Of a stretch of 64,000 bases of DNA, positions 46,838 to 57,402 are shown one piece after another. The notes beneath the pieces were generated by a model. That model was not told the origin of the DNA and made no database searches. It saw nothing but the letters and a program-made list of their open reading frames with translations. The first letter of the stretch is position 1. Each line of letters opens with the position of its first letter. The stretch is from Jaltomata sinuosa. Lineage: Eukaryota > Streptophyta > Magnoliopsida > Solanales > Solanaceae. The position numbers and the translations under genes were made by a program. The stretch lies in assembly GCA_003996215.1 (NCBI GenBank), contig QJPP01001716.1, positions 124,001 to 188,000 of the forward strand, in the 5' to 3' direction.

Positions 46838-47233
46838 CTACTCTAAGATAGGTTCATTTGGAAACTTGAAACTGACAACTCGAGTACGATAATCAACCGA
46901 GGCATAACAAGCATACAACCAATCCATCCCAAGAATAACATCAAAATTAGTCATCTCCAACTCTAATAGATCTGCTAAAATGACTCTATGAAGGACTGAG
47001 ATAGAGCAATTTTGGTAGATTCTTTTGGCTAGGACTGACTCACCAACAAGAGTAGAAACACAGAAGGGTTCTAAAAGCTGATCCAGAAAAATCTCAAACT
47101 TATAAGCAATATACGGTGTCACAAAAGATAAGGAGGCACCGCGGTACAATAAAGCATACACATCAAGAGTGAAGACTTTCAACATACCAGTAACAATGTC
47201 CGGTGAACTCTCCTGGTCCTGGTGAGAGGACAT
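46838..47233 (-). pseudogene. Protease of Tekay copy 2
   Basis: VYALLYRGASLSFVTPY, where the active-site aspartate is Tyr (usual D-x-G-A-S), then VILGMDWLYACYASVD. The tail towards RT (46640-46837) is in another frame. Confidence 0.78.
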
Positions 47234-47239
47234 GGCATA

Positions 47240-48392
47240 AAGGTGGTCCTCGTGCTAACCACAAGAACTAGAAGCAGTGCCCTGCTGGGTCGATCAACCT
47301 CCTAGAGATGCTGGAGCAGAATGAGTCCAACTACTTCCCTGTACCTTCTTAGCCGAAGGGCAATACCTAATCATGCGTCCAGCCTATCCACACCCAAAGC
47401 ATATCTATGCCAAAATGACTCTCTCCCGGGTGATTTTTCCCATATTTTTTGCAAATAGGGTGGGAAGATCCCTTTGTAACACTCCCCTGAGACTGTGAAT
47501 AGGAACCAAATCCTCTACGATTCTGATCATGATGAGGCCTGGAGGCCTGGTAGGAGCACTAGCAGAAGAATAAATGGGTCCCGGTGATTTCTTCTAGAAC
47601 AAAGAGCGATATCCACCTCTGGACCTCTGATGGCCAAACCCTAAACCCTCAGATCTAACCCTCTTGTTCTCCCTTGCCATCTCCCTCAACTTGTCTCCCT
47701 CAATCTATTGGGCATGATTCATAAGTCAAGAAATATTCATGTCACCCAAAAGCATCGTGGACGTACACTCCTTCTTCACCGAATCTAATACACCATAAAC
47801 AAACTTACTCATCTCATGCCATGGGTTAGCCACCATGGATGGAGCATACCTAGAAAGTTGGGTGAACTTTAACCCATACTCCTGAACCATCATGGAACCT
47901 TGCCTCAAATTTATAAACTCTTCGACCTTAGCTTGCCCAACTCTCTCGGGAAAAACCGATCAAGAAAATCCCTTTGAAAGCATTCCCAAGTCATAGGGAC
48001 CACATCCCTAGCCCTAGCATCTTTCCATTAAGTAAACCAAATATGAGCCACGTCCTTGAGTTGATAGGAAGCTAGCTCGATACAATCAACACCATTCGCT
48101 TGAATCACACCAAAAATATCTTCTTTATCTCATTCAAGAAATTTTATGGATCCTCACAAACTTTTGAACCCCAGAACTCAGGTGGGTTAATGCAAATGGA
48201 ATCTCGAACTCGGGTCGCTATTCCACCTTGAAGGTGGATGGGGATAGGAGCCTGCCAATTAGCCTGAGCATCCATAGACTGAGCTAGCATGTGGATGCCA
48301 TTTCTGAACTTTGTATTAGTGAACTCGGGGTCGGGAATCGGAGGATCAACATTTCGAGTGGCTCAGCGAGGCATAGCACGGTGAGGAGACAT
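47240..48392 (-). pseudogene. gag of Tekay copy 2
   Basis: Begins at ATG 48392, equivalent to the starts in copies 1 and 3. Core segments VQEYGLKFTQLSRYAPSMV (47726-47908) and a fragmentary capsid region (47930-48200) are visible. The knuckle region (about 47380-47460) lacks a complete CCHC set. Many stops. Confidence 0.75.
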
Positions 48393-48576
48393 AATCTGAA
48401 ATGCATAAAGAATGGATTAGAGGGTTAATAGAGTTAAAATATATCACACGATATAGATCAAGAAAGAAGTGAAGTTTTTCCTAAGACATCTCATAGCTTC
48501 CCTCTCATAAGTGTGGTGTGCCTCATACACATGGACTCGATGCGGCTTTTAGACACCCTAGGACTCTTGAAACTGA

Positions 48577-48589
48577 GGCTATGATACCA
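48577..48589 (-). other. Primer-binding site of Tekay copy 2 (initiator tRNA-Met)
   Basis: Minus strand TGGTATCATAGCC, one base from the tRNA-iMet complement, four bases from the LTR. Confidence 0.85.
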
Positions 48590-48593
48590 AGTT

Positions 48594-50625
48594 TGTCATG
48601 CCCTGAGGCTACCCCCTAAATATAAAATGGGACCCGAGATCACAAGTGTCCCAAGCTAACCCATGGTCATAGCATACTCAGTCATTCATAAGAAAACATA
48701 GCGGAAGCATTAATAGAAAATGAGGAAACCCAATCCATAAATGATAAGTCAAGACAAAACATAGTTCGAAAGCGAAATTCAAATACTGTCTATGTCTGAA
48801 AAGCCTCTACACATGACATAAGGAGTTGCTAGGATAAAACCTTAGCAAACTCGGAGTACGAAAGTAAGCATCCATAAACAAACTAGGATTATAACTAGCC
48901 CTCAAACTATGAGGACTCACCAACACTGACTAAAAATGGCCTGCGGTCTCTAGCCACATGCCTGAGGGAGGGAACCTAAATCTGCATCATCAAGAGGATG
49001 CAGTGCAAAATATGCATCAATACTATAGGATGTACCAAGTATGTGAGATATGCACTATCATGATAAAAATATACTTAAAACATGCTTAAAATGAGCTCGT
49101 TCGTATAAAGAGGTAGCATAAGTGAAGATCAAGATATAAGACATAAAACATGAAGTAAAATCAAGATTCAAAGTAGAGTATCATATAACTTCATAGATTG
49201 AAAATAAACATGTGGTAGTTTCCCTTAACCGACATAAATCATGGTGAGGTACATGGAGTCCAGTGTTATGCACCCATACTGAAAAAGGTTGTCCTAACCG
49301 GCCAAGGTTAGAAGCATTTCATAAGGATCCTTTCTTAAGCCACGGAGGGCAGCTTATGGTGGCAACATAAATTTAGACTTGGGTTAACTAGAACCCTCAT
49401 CGCTCGATACTAAATACTACTCCCAAAATATATATAATATAAGGCTCATATACATGTGACATCTCTAGATGTTAAAGCTTGTTCATAAACGTGTTCATAA
49501 CCCAGATCTTCATACTACTCATGAACCTTAGTTTAGAAAATGATTCATGAGCATTGATGGTACATTGGGTGTCTTGTCTTGCCTAATAATTCATAACTTG
49601 AAAACTTGCATAACTCTAGTTCAATTTCATAATAACATATATTTTCATAGAACATAGGAACTAGGCATGCACTTGCTTGAAACTCATGAAAACATGCTAT
49701 CAAATACCAAATTTACTTAAATCAATTCATGCATGTAGAATTTTCCATAATTAGCCTTCAATCATGAAATAGGAGTTCACACGTAAAAAGCCATGCAAAA
49801 TCATACAATTTAATGGTAATTTTATAATAAAATCACGAGAAGACAATTTATAGCAAAACCCATAAGAATCTAAGTAAGAACCCTAATTTGAAAGTTCATG
49901 AAATCAAAAGAGAATTTGGGGTTTTGGGAATAAGGATGAAAGGAATCCCTTATTGAATACCCACATACCTTGATTAAAGCTAACCCAACTGAATTTAAAA
50001 AGAAAAGAAGGCTTGAACTTGGAGCTTTAGACTTGGATCTTAAAGGAGTTCTTTTCCCAATTTTGTAGATGAATAAGGGATAATGAGAGTCTTAGGCTAA
50101 ATGGGGTAGAAACGCTACTAAAAGTGGCCAAAATGACCTCACTTAAGAGTTAAAAGGGTGGGTAATTATAGAAATACTCCAGGGATTTAACTAGAGAAAA
50201 CTGTTAAAAACCTCGGCTTCAGGTTCCACGGGTCCCTTCCATGAGCCATAGAAGGAATCACGGTTCATGGACTGGACTCGTGGTTCCTGAGCCCAAAATT
50301 CAAGCTACAGATGAGTTCCTACGACTCAGTAGGATGACCTGTAGAAACTTCTACGAAATGTGGAACCCACTCGTGGTTCCCAGGAACTTGACCACTCTTT
50401 GTATGATTTCCACGGGTTAGTTTCATGACTCATGGAAATTTCCATCAACCGTGAAACTGACTCGTGGTTCTCAAACCTGAGGGTGGTCTACAGGACTTAA
50501 ATCACGATTCCTTTCCATGACTCATGGAACCACTCATGGCCGTGGACTTGACCCGTGATAACTGGAAGTTCAAAATTTCAGCAAGTTTCTGAGTTGAAAA
50601 CTGGATCAAATTCTGGGTTTTTACA
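48594..50625 (-). repeat. Right (5') LTR of Tekay copy 2
   Basis: 2032 bases from TGTCATGCCCTGAGG to GGGTTTTTACA; palindrome-rich block at 50210-50560. Confidence 0.92.
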
Positions 50626-50630
50626 CAAGG

Positions 50631-51490
50631 CGGGATACAGATGCTCAGCATGTTAAATAAAAGCACCTTTCTCACAGTACCATGTCAGTTAATGCCCATG
50701 CTGACAGTGTTACTCATGATCATTTGGACACTTCCTTCCACTCTCAAGGAGTATAAAACACCATCCATATGACTTCTCAATCCACCTCATCTTCAGGTAA
50801 ATTGCTCAAGCTCAGTCAACTTACTCACAAAAATGAGGATACCTTAGAAAGGATGGCTAAGGACATTCCATGCATGATTCAATCTGCCATTAAATCGGCT
50901 TTGAAGCTAATAGTGTAAAGTATGAGCAAGCTTTGTGCTAGAATAGATACCATGGAAGTGGAGGTTGATGAGATTAGGCAAGTAATACCACATGTTGAGC
51001 AAAAGATTCCTAATTGGGATCGTAATCTACCGGCCCCGAATTCTTTGTCATCTCCAATGGTTTTTATCCCTCCCGATGATTGGTGCACGCACGGGTTGGG
51101 ACCCAAATGATGTCAGAAGTACATTTCAAATTAAAGCAGTGTTTGATTCTCTATTAACCCAGCAATATCCATATCCTAATGATTCACATGTTCCTTAATG
51201 GAGGCATCTACCTAGGCCAAGTTGGGCTGCACCGCCACCTTTTTATCATGAACTGATGACCATCGAGGATAGATGGTTTGTGGATGACTCTTTTTGTCCC
51301 TTTAAGCTTCCATGGGACCCTGTAATACCCCTATTGGTGGGTTTTAAAATGACCCAGTGCATGCCTAGATCCCACCACCGGCATCATCACCACCTTGGGC
51401 TCATAGGCCACCTCAGCGGGGTTACTGAAGGAGGCATCATCGCCAACATTAGCATCACCACGATGGTTTTGCTCTCATTCTTATCTGTAT
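50631..51490 (+). pseudogene. env-like ORF of element B, C-terminal part
   Basis: Continues the ORF cut at 41529. Fragments with helical, charged sequence are legible (SKLCARIDTMEVEVDEIRQV, about 50922-51000), typical of a coiled-coil C-terminal segment in this family. Later frames are too broken to define the stop. Confidence 0.5.
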
Positions 51491-53468
51491 AATTTTTTTC
51501 GTACATTGAGGTTGATGCGTACTTTAAGTTTGGGGGCTGTCTGTAATTATTCGTGAAGCTTGATTTGCCTTTTGGCCTTATGCTTAATTGTGCCCTCGCC
51601 GGGCTTGATGTTTAATGTCTTTTGGCCTTGTGTTTATTTGTGCCCTCGCCAGGCTTGATTTTTAAATCTTGATTGTGTGTTAGGTTAGTCTTACATGATT
51701 CCATTGTCTTACTACCGCACTTTATAAATGCGCTAAGGGCCTACGCCAAGGCTTGTTTTTCAAATAATTCATAAGCGCACAAATTTAAATTTTGTAATCG
51801 CCTCGTTAATTATAGTTTAGCAATAAACTCCAAGGGTTTTCTTAACACCACGGTTCTTTCCCAAGGAGAAAATATTTTCTTTATTTTGTTTTTTCTTTTG
51901 TTTTTGTATCGACTCAGGTTGGTATTTTCCTATGATAGATTGAGAGGCGACTTTTTTAAGGGAAAATGCCAATTTTTAGTTTAGGTTGAGTCCGTGTTTT
52001 GCTTGTCTCAAAATGGACCAACCAAAAACTTTTCTTGGCAAGATGTTTTTGAAAAGGAATGGAAAGAGGGAAAATGAATTTTTGAGGAAAGCATTCTCTT
52101 GTCATGACTTGCACACTTGCGGTTTGGCTTGATCAATTCACAAATGATTGTGTAATGAACTCGAAATAGCTTGTCAAAAGTCATTTGTCCCAATTGATTT
52201 TGAGACTATTGTTGAAAGTTTTTGTGAGGTGATGTCGTGTGTGGTGAGGCTATACCTTGATTCTCGTGCATGCGTGTCATCTAGAACTTACCCCAAATGT
52301 GATTCAAGGAAAAATTCCAGATGTGATCGAGCTTGGAAGATTATCTTAGGCCCTTTTTGAATAGCCACTTTACCCCAAATGACTTCCCTTGACATCAATC
52401 CTAGTAAATGCCTTTTGAGATTGTGATCGTTCATTGGAACCTTGTTTGACACCTTAACTCTTTTAGAACCTCTATCTTGGCACCCATCCTCCCTTATAGC
52501 TTGAAAGTGAAACATAGGCTAGATGCCTAAGTTTGGGGGGAAAATAAAATGACAACATAGGCAAAATCCTAAGTTTGGGGGTGTAAGTGCTTAATATGGA
52601 GAAGAAAAGGAAGGAACTTTAATTGCAAGGTAGCACCTTATGTTGATTTGAAAAAATTGCGCCAAAAGTTCAAATTCAATGAGCAAAATGAAAAGAAAAG
52701 AATTGGTGCTACCAAGTGAAGGTGTTACAAGGAGGTTGAATGATCAAGATTGAAAGGGAAAAGCTTGGGATGTGTGAGGGGGAAATAAGGTGAAGTCAAA
52801 GTTCTAAAATGTGAGCTGTGTACAAAATGATAAGAAAGAGTGTTAGGGAGGTTTAGTCACTTGAGACAAATGCAATCCTCACCTTAGCCCTAGCTAACAT
52901 TGTAACTCGCAAGTCCTTAGTGATTCCGAGCTTGGCCACTTTACGTTAGAGGCAATTTACATGAAGGGAAATCTTACGATTCGACATATGTGCACTTGAA
53001 CTTCCTTGAGAGAGTGAGAGTCTTTTTGGTCCTCTTATAATCCCTTATATTGTGATATTTCATGATGGTGAGTGGGTTCTATCCTGTGGTAAGTGGCATC
53101 ATGCACTCGAATTAAAATATGAAGTCTATATTTCAATTGAGAGGAATGAATGAGACAAGTTGTGTGGCGTATCTCAAGGCAAACCTTGATGGTTCATGCC
53201 AATGACTTGAGAATCTTTATATCTTGTTTTGAATGACAAATTCCTTGATTTTGAATGAAAAATGAAGTCCTTGTGAGAATGTTTTGAAATCATCAATTGC
53301 CTTGAGAATGTAGTAGTCCAAATTCAGATGAGCATGGTTGTTGAGTCTTTTTGTTTATTTTTTTTAGTTTTTAGAATAGATTAGTCTTTTGTGCCTTGAT
53401 TGAGTTTTAGAGCATAATTCATTCCTTACCTTATGAGTATCTTACTTGAGGATAAGTAAAAGTTCATG
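51491..53468 (+). other. 3' non-coding region of element B
   Basis: No supported coding frame. Includes a two-unit tandem repeat (51558-51665) and many stretches reverse-complement similar to 22743-24239 of element C. The region ends in the polypurine tract. Confidence 0.7.
51558..51665. repeat. Two ~48-bp tandem units in element B
   Basis: Each contains TGTGCCCTCGCCxGGCTTGAT; the homologous array in element C (24008-24195) has more units. Confidence 0.75.
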
Positions 53469-53478
53469 TTTGGGGGTT
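53469..53478 (+). other. Polypurine tract of element B
   Basis: TTTGGGGGTT directly precedes the LTR start TGATAAG, the usual Athila arrangement. Confidence 0.8.
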
Positions 53479-54957
53479 TGATAAGTCGGTAATCTACCAA
53501 CTTATTGAGCCTTTAATCATGAATTATTTCCATGTTTTGATAAGATTCAGAGGTTCTTATGGCCTTTATTGACATGAATGTAGGTAATCTTGGTCAAAGA
53601 TAGAAAACAAGGAATTGGACCCAAAGGAGCTCAAAAGGATTTGAAGTATAAAGTGATCAAGTGAGATGAAGATTCTGCCTTGAGGTGCGGACCTCGTGCG
53701 ACACACACAACCCTTGGTGCAGTCCGCAGCTCCCTTCAAATAAATACTCAGAAAAAGAGAAGAATTTTTTAAATGGGTACGGTGCCTGTGCGACACGCAC
53801 AAGGCTTGGTGTGAACTGTACCCCACTTTGCACGAAGCTGCAAGTATGAGCCAAGTCTCTGGTCCACTGAAGCAGAGATGTGTGATGCGCACAATAATAC
53901 ATGTGAATTGTACATCGCAGCACACAGCTACTGAGGGGAAATTTTGTCCACTTTTGTATGACACTTTGAGAGCATTCTAAAACCCAATTTGGGCATAGTT
54001 TTTTTATATTTTTTGGATAGTTTTTAGTTTTTGAAGCAAGTCCCAAGGCAAGAAAAAGGGTTTCAATCCATTCTCTCAATCTTCAACCTTGGACTTGTAA
54101 ATTTGATCTTGGATATTGGATTCTTGCTATAATTAATGAAAAGGAATTTGAATTTCCCTATGGGTATACTTTCTTCTTCCTTTAGCATGAGTGGCTAAGT
54201 CTCCTTGTCTAGGGATGTGTTGATGATGGATACTTGATAAAAGGGTATGGGTCTTGATTATTTGGGTTTATAATTGCTAATATGACATGGGTCTAGTGAT
54301 TTCACCATATTTTAACTCTAAAAATGGTGGTTGCAAACATTGATTTAATTTTACTTGATTGTGTTCTTGCTTGAGAAATGGGTTCATAATTTCAAATGTG
54401 AATTTCCTAGTGGGTACTTGGGATTCCACTTAGATTGGGGCTAGAAATATCTTAATTTGCTGAAAACACCCATTTAAGGGTCTAAATTAGAGATTGTGTG
54501 ACCTCCCCAAGCCTAGATTGGTTGGTTTTTTCCTAAATAATGGTTCTTGAACAAAGACCATTGGATAGATTATTGTGAGATCGGTAGATTAACATTCATG
54601 CCTAAAACCAATGATACCTATGTTATTTAGTAAGAATTTACACAATTGAGCAAGTTCCTTGACCCGTGTTCGAGTCCAATCAGAAGCACATCCCTAGTCA
54701 TCCACTCTCTTTTTTAAACCTCGCATTTACTTTATTGTTTGGTTTAGAATTGATATGTGACAGATTCCCAATTCCCCCCTTTTTACATTATTTATTGTTT
54801 GGACAATCTACTCTCATTGTGAGGTCCTTTCTACAATCTTTTTTGCTAAGCTACAATTCTCTGTGGGATCGACCCGACTCCCATCGAGCAATATAAATTT
54901 TTTTTTACTTAATGATCGTTGTTCCTACATCAGGGAGAGTACATTTAAGTATTATCA
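53479..54957 (+). repeat. 3' LTR of element B
   Basis: 1479 bases, TGATAAGTCGG to AGTATTATCA. The terminal hairpin has one mismatch. Its palindrome cluster (53680-53930) corresponds to 25510-25750 of the 5' LTR. Confidence 0.9.
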
Positions 54958-55508
54958 CTGGTCACTCTACATAGCGACCTTGTCTGTATATGCGATCCCC
55001 AGGGCTATAAGTGTATTTGAATAAACTTAATTTAGGGCAGCTGGAGTGATATATAAATCTATTTTCCCTGAACTACAATAGCGGCTAAGCAAGGGAAGTC
55101 TTTATCCTTTCCCAGGTGTTTCATAGAGTCCTTCTTTGCATGATAGGATGCATAAAATTTAGGTACCAAGTCCAGATTGTATCCTCCGGGCACATACAAA
55201 AATGGTGACCACTCTTTGTCGGCAAACTATTTATTGATGTTAGGGAACTCATCCCCAATCCCAGCCATATTGAAACTTTTCTCTGGTGTGAATGACCACT
55301 TAGCCGGTACTTGAAATAATAGGGCCGCATTCCCTCCACACAGAAGTGGGGTTCATTCCTCCTCTTTGACAAGGACCGGAGGAGCCTCTAGAATAGCCTC
55401 AGGAGCCTTTTTCTTACCCAGACTCTTGCATTTACTCTTGCTCTTACTTGTGCTTGTGGGTGGAGCTTTTTGGGTGTTTCGGCTAGAGTTACCCCTATTA
55501 GAAGTCAT
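54958..55508 (-). pseudogene. env-like ORF of Athila element C, N-terminal part
   Basis: ATG at 55508 (MTSNRGNSSRNTQK), then a Ser/Lys-rich stretch (TSKSKSKCKSLGKKKAP), and a block with FYASYHAKK-like sequence in a neighbouring frame (about 55130-55160) that parallels FYASYRAR of element B. It is interrupted at 54957 by element B and continues at 25306. The lysine-rich start suggests a nucleic-acid-binding or nuclear-localising segment (inference). Confidence 0.62.
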
Positions 55509-56644
55509 GGCATGCAAAAGGATGTGAGTGCCAAGGAAACTAAACAAATGTTTTTTGTATTTTTTATTAGTAATTAAAGTAAATAACTACAAAAATCTAA
55601 ATAATGAAAAAGAAATGAAATGCGAAAAGAAAGAAGTAGTACTAAGTTGACTGCGGGCACATGCGATTCACATGCATTTCACAGGTGGAAACCCGCGACA
55701 CACATGTGGTCATGCACATGACATAAAGAAACTGGCAATATGGGAAGGCATGCATTTTGCATGAACCAACATATGCCACGCATGTGATGGAGCATGTGCT
55801 TGGCAGTACACTGGCAGCTTTCGGCAATACTTGCATTGCCACCTATGTTTTGCAGGTGAAGACTTGCAACACGGAGGTGAAACATAAGTGAGAAGTAGTG
55901 AGTGTTTTAACTTTCTTCTTTGACTTATGTTGCACATGCATTTCACAAGGAAACACCTGTGGCACGCAAGTGCCTAATAGGTATGAAATACATTCAAACA
56001 ACATCAAGGCATGCAATGGCAAATAATTGACTAATTTCGAAGTTCAACGGGTACTCATACTTCCCCAAAAAACTTCTCAATCATGACCAAGACCACAATA
56101 TGACTAAGTAATATACGCTCAATAACTTCCCTTAAGAAGGACATTACCGCGTCCATCATCGGGAAACATCGAGGCATATGCTCTATTAAGAAAATCACAT
56201 CAAAATGCAGCAATTATCACTCCCACTCAACCAAAGCACTCATCAGATGAACAATAATCCATTAAACTACTTAAAAGCATAATTATATTCTAACAGATTC
56301 GTCACAATAATATTTCAAGCAAAGACCCAAAGCAATAATGATTTTCCCTTAAGAATGGTATCACTCAATCTATCATAAGGTCAAACCACACATAACTAAT
56401 GAATGGGTTACTCAGACTTCACCCAAACTCAAAATAATCGGCTAAAATCAGCACAAATAACATGCACAATCATAAAAAGTAAGATCTATAAATTTCTTAC
56501 AATTCATAACAACAAAAAGACCCAAAATTAAAATTAAAATTTAGAACTCAAGCATAATAAGGCAATGGTAGATTTCAAATAGCATGTTTCATTAAGAATA
56601 CTCCCAAAACAATTAAAATACAGATTTAACAAAGAGGAGCATAC
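55509..56644 (-). other. Candidate degenerate intron of element C
   Basis: Same position as the intron of element B. Donor TTGTG/GTATGC at 56644; the acceptor position reads TTGCAT instead of TTGCAG just before the ATG. A CATGTG/CACCTG palindrome cluster lies at 55650-55975. Confidence 0.4.
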
Positions 56645-57402
56645 CACAAGAGAAAAAAGTTAAGTAGGGAGTGAAAATTGAATCTTTATAATTGCAACAA
56701 TGGATAAAAAAAAATCATGGCAAAAAAATAAAGGCGATGGCAATGGTGCAGTAAGTTGTACAATGGAGAAGAGGAAAGAGTGAGCGTAGGGAAAGAGTTT
56801 TGAGAGTAGAAGGAGTTTGTGGAGATAATATACAGGTTTGACGGAGTTACAATGGTGAATAGAGGACAAAGGATGGTTTCGTGGGGTTAAAGAAGAGGGG
56901 GAGATGCGGGTCAAATTCTGGGTCGGGTCATGGTCAATGAGTAGGTCAAAAAATTTAGAATCCACTTACCTGCACCTGCGCCCCCACCTGCATTTCAGAG
57001 GTGACAGTATGTCTCATATGTGGTAGCACAGGTGATGATTTTTCAAATTTTTATGCCCAGTTCACTGACTTGGACCTTTGACAGCACATGCGTGTTGCAA
57101 GTCCGCACATGCAAAACGCATGTGGTTCTGTATACGCCAAAAAACTTTCATCTTCTTTCCAAGTACACTGCCTCTCAAGGGCATTCCACTTGCGTGTAGC
57201 ATGTCAGCACATGCATTTCGCAGGTGGAACGCATATCCTATTCAGGGAACTTTTTGAGCACTTAGCCACTTTTCAATTTCCATGCATTCCTAAAAAAATC
57301 CTAAAACAACAAAAGAGTGAAGTGAATAAATAAAAAACACTTGGGCTGCCTCCAAAGAAGCAGTTGATTTTACATCGCGACATGATGATAGTACCTCAAG
57401 GA
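56645..57402 (-). other. Post-pol non-coding region and leader of the env-like ORF, element C
   Basis: Contains GACCTACTCATTGACC (about 56935) and a palindrome cluster (56975-57230). It starts with sequence shared with element B immediately after the gag-protease stop. No coding frame is supported. Confidence 0.5.

Larger units (their letters stand above)
41530..50625 (-). mobile_element. Tekay/Del-type chromovirus, copy 2 (minus), complete structure
   Basis: 9096 bases with both LTRs (41530-43548, 48594-50625), PBS, gag, protease, RT, RNase H, integrase, chromodomain and polypurine tract. It is flanked by a perfect 5-bp duplication CAAGG (41525-41529, 50626-50630). By eye the LTRs differ at about one base in eight over the first 265, so the insertion is old. 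All ORFs carry stops. Confidence 0.92.
25307..54957 (+). mobile_element. Athila-type non-autonomous element B (plus), split by Tekay copies 3 and 2
   Basis: 5' LTR 25307-26677 plus 36237-36319, PBS 36324, gag-protease 36446-38834, candidate intron 39570-40656, env-like ORF from 40661, PPT 53469-53478, 3' LTR 53479-54957. Flanking bases are CTTGT (25302-25306) and CTGGT (54958-54962), a duplication with one change. Both flanks lie in the env-like ORF of element C. Without the two Tekay insertions B is about 11 kb. RT, RNase H and integrase are absent. Confidence 0.85.

Noticed and set aside
53566..54079. Overlapping ORFs of 132 and 140 codons in the 3' LTR of element B
   Set aside because: They run through LTR sequence whose 5' copy (25503-25753) keeps only fragments of the frames, and they have no recognisable motif.
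56660..56965. Minus-strand 101-codon ORF (56660-56965) as a small secreted protein
   Set aside because: It is translation of the T/C-rich leader before the env-like ORF; the equivalent leader of element B does not keep the frame.
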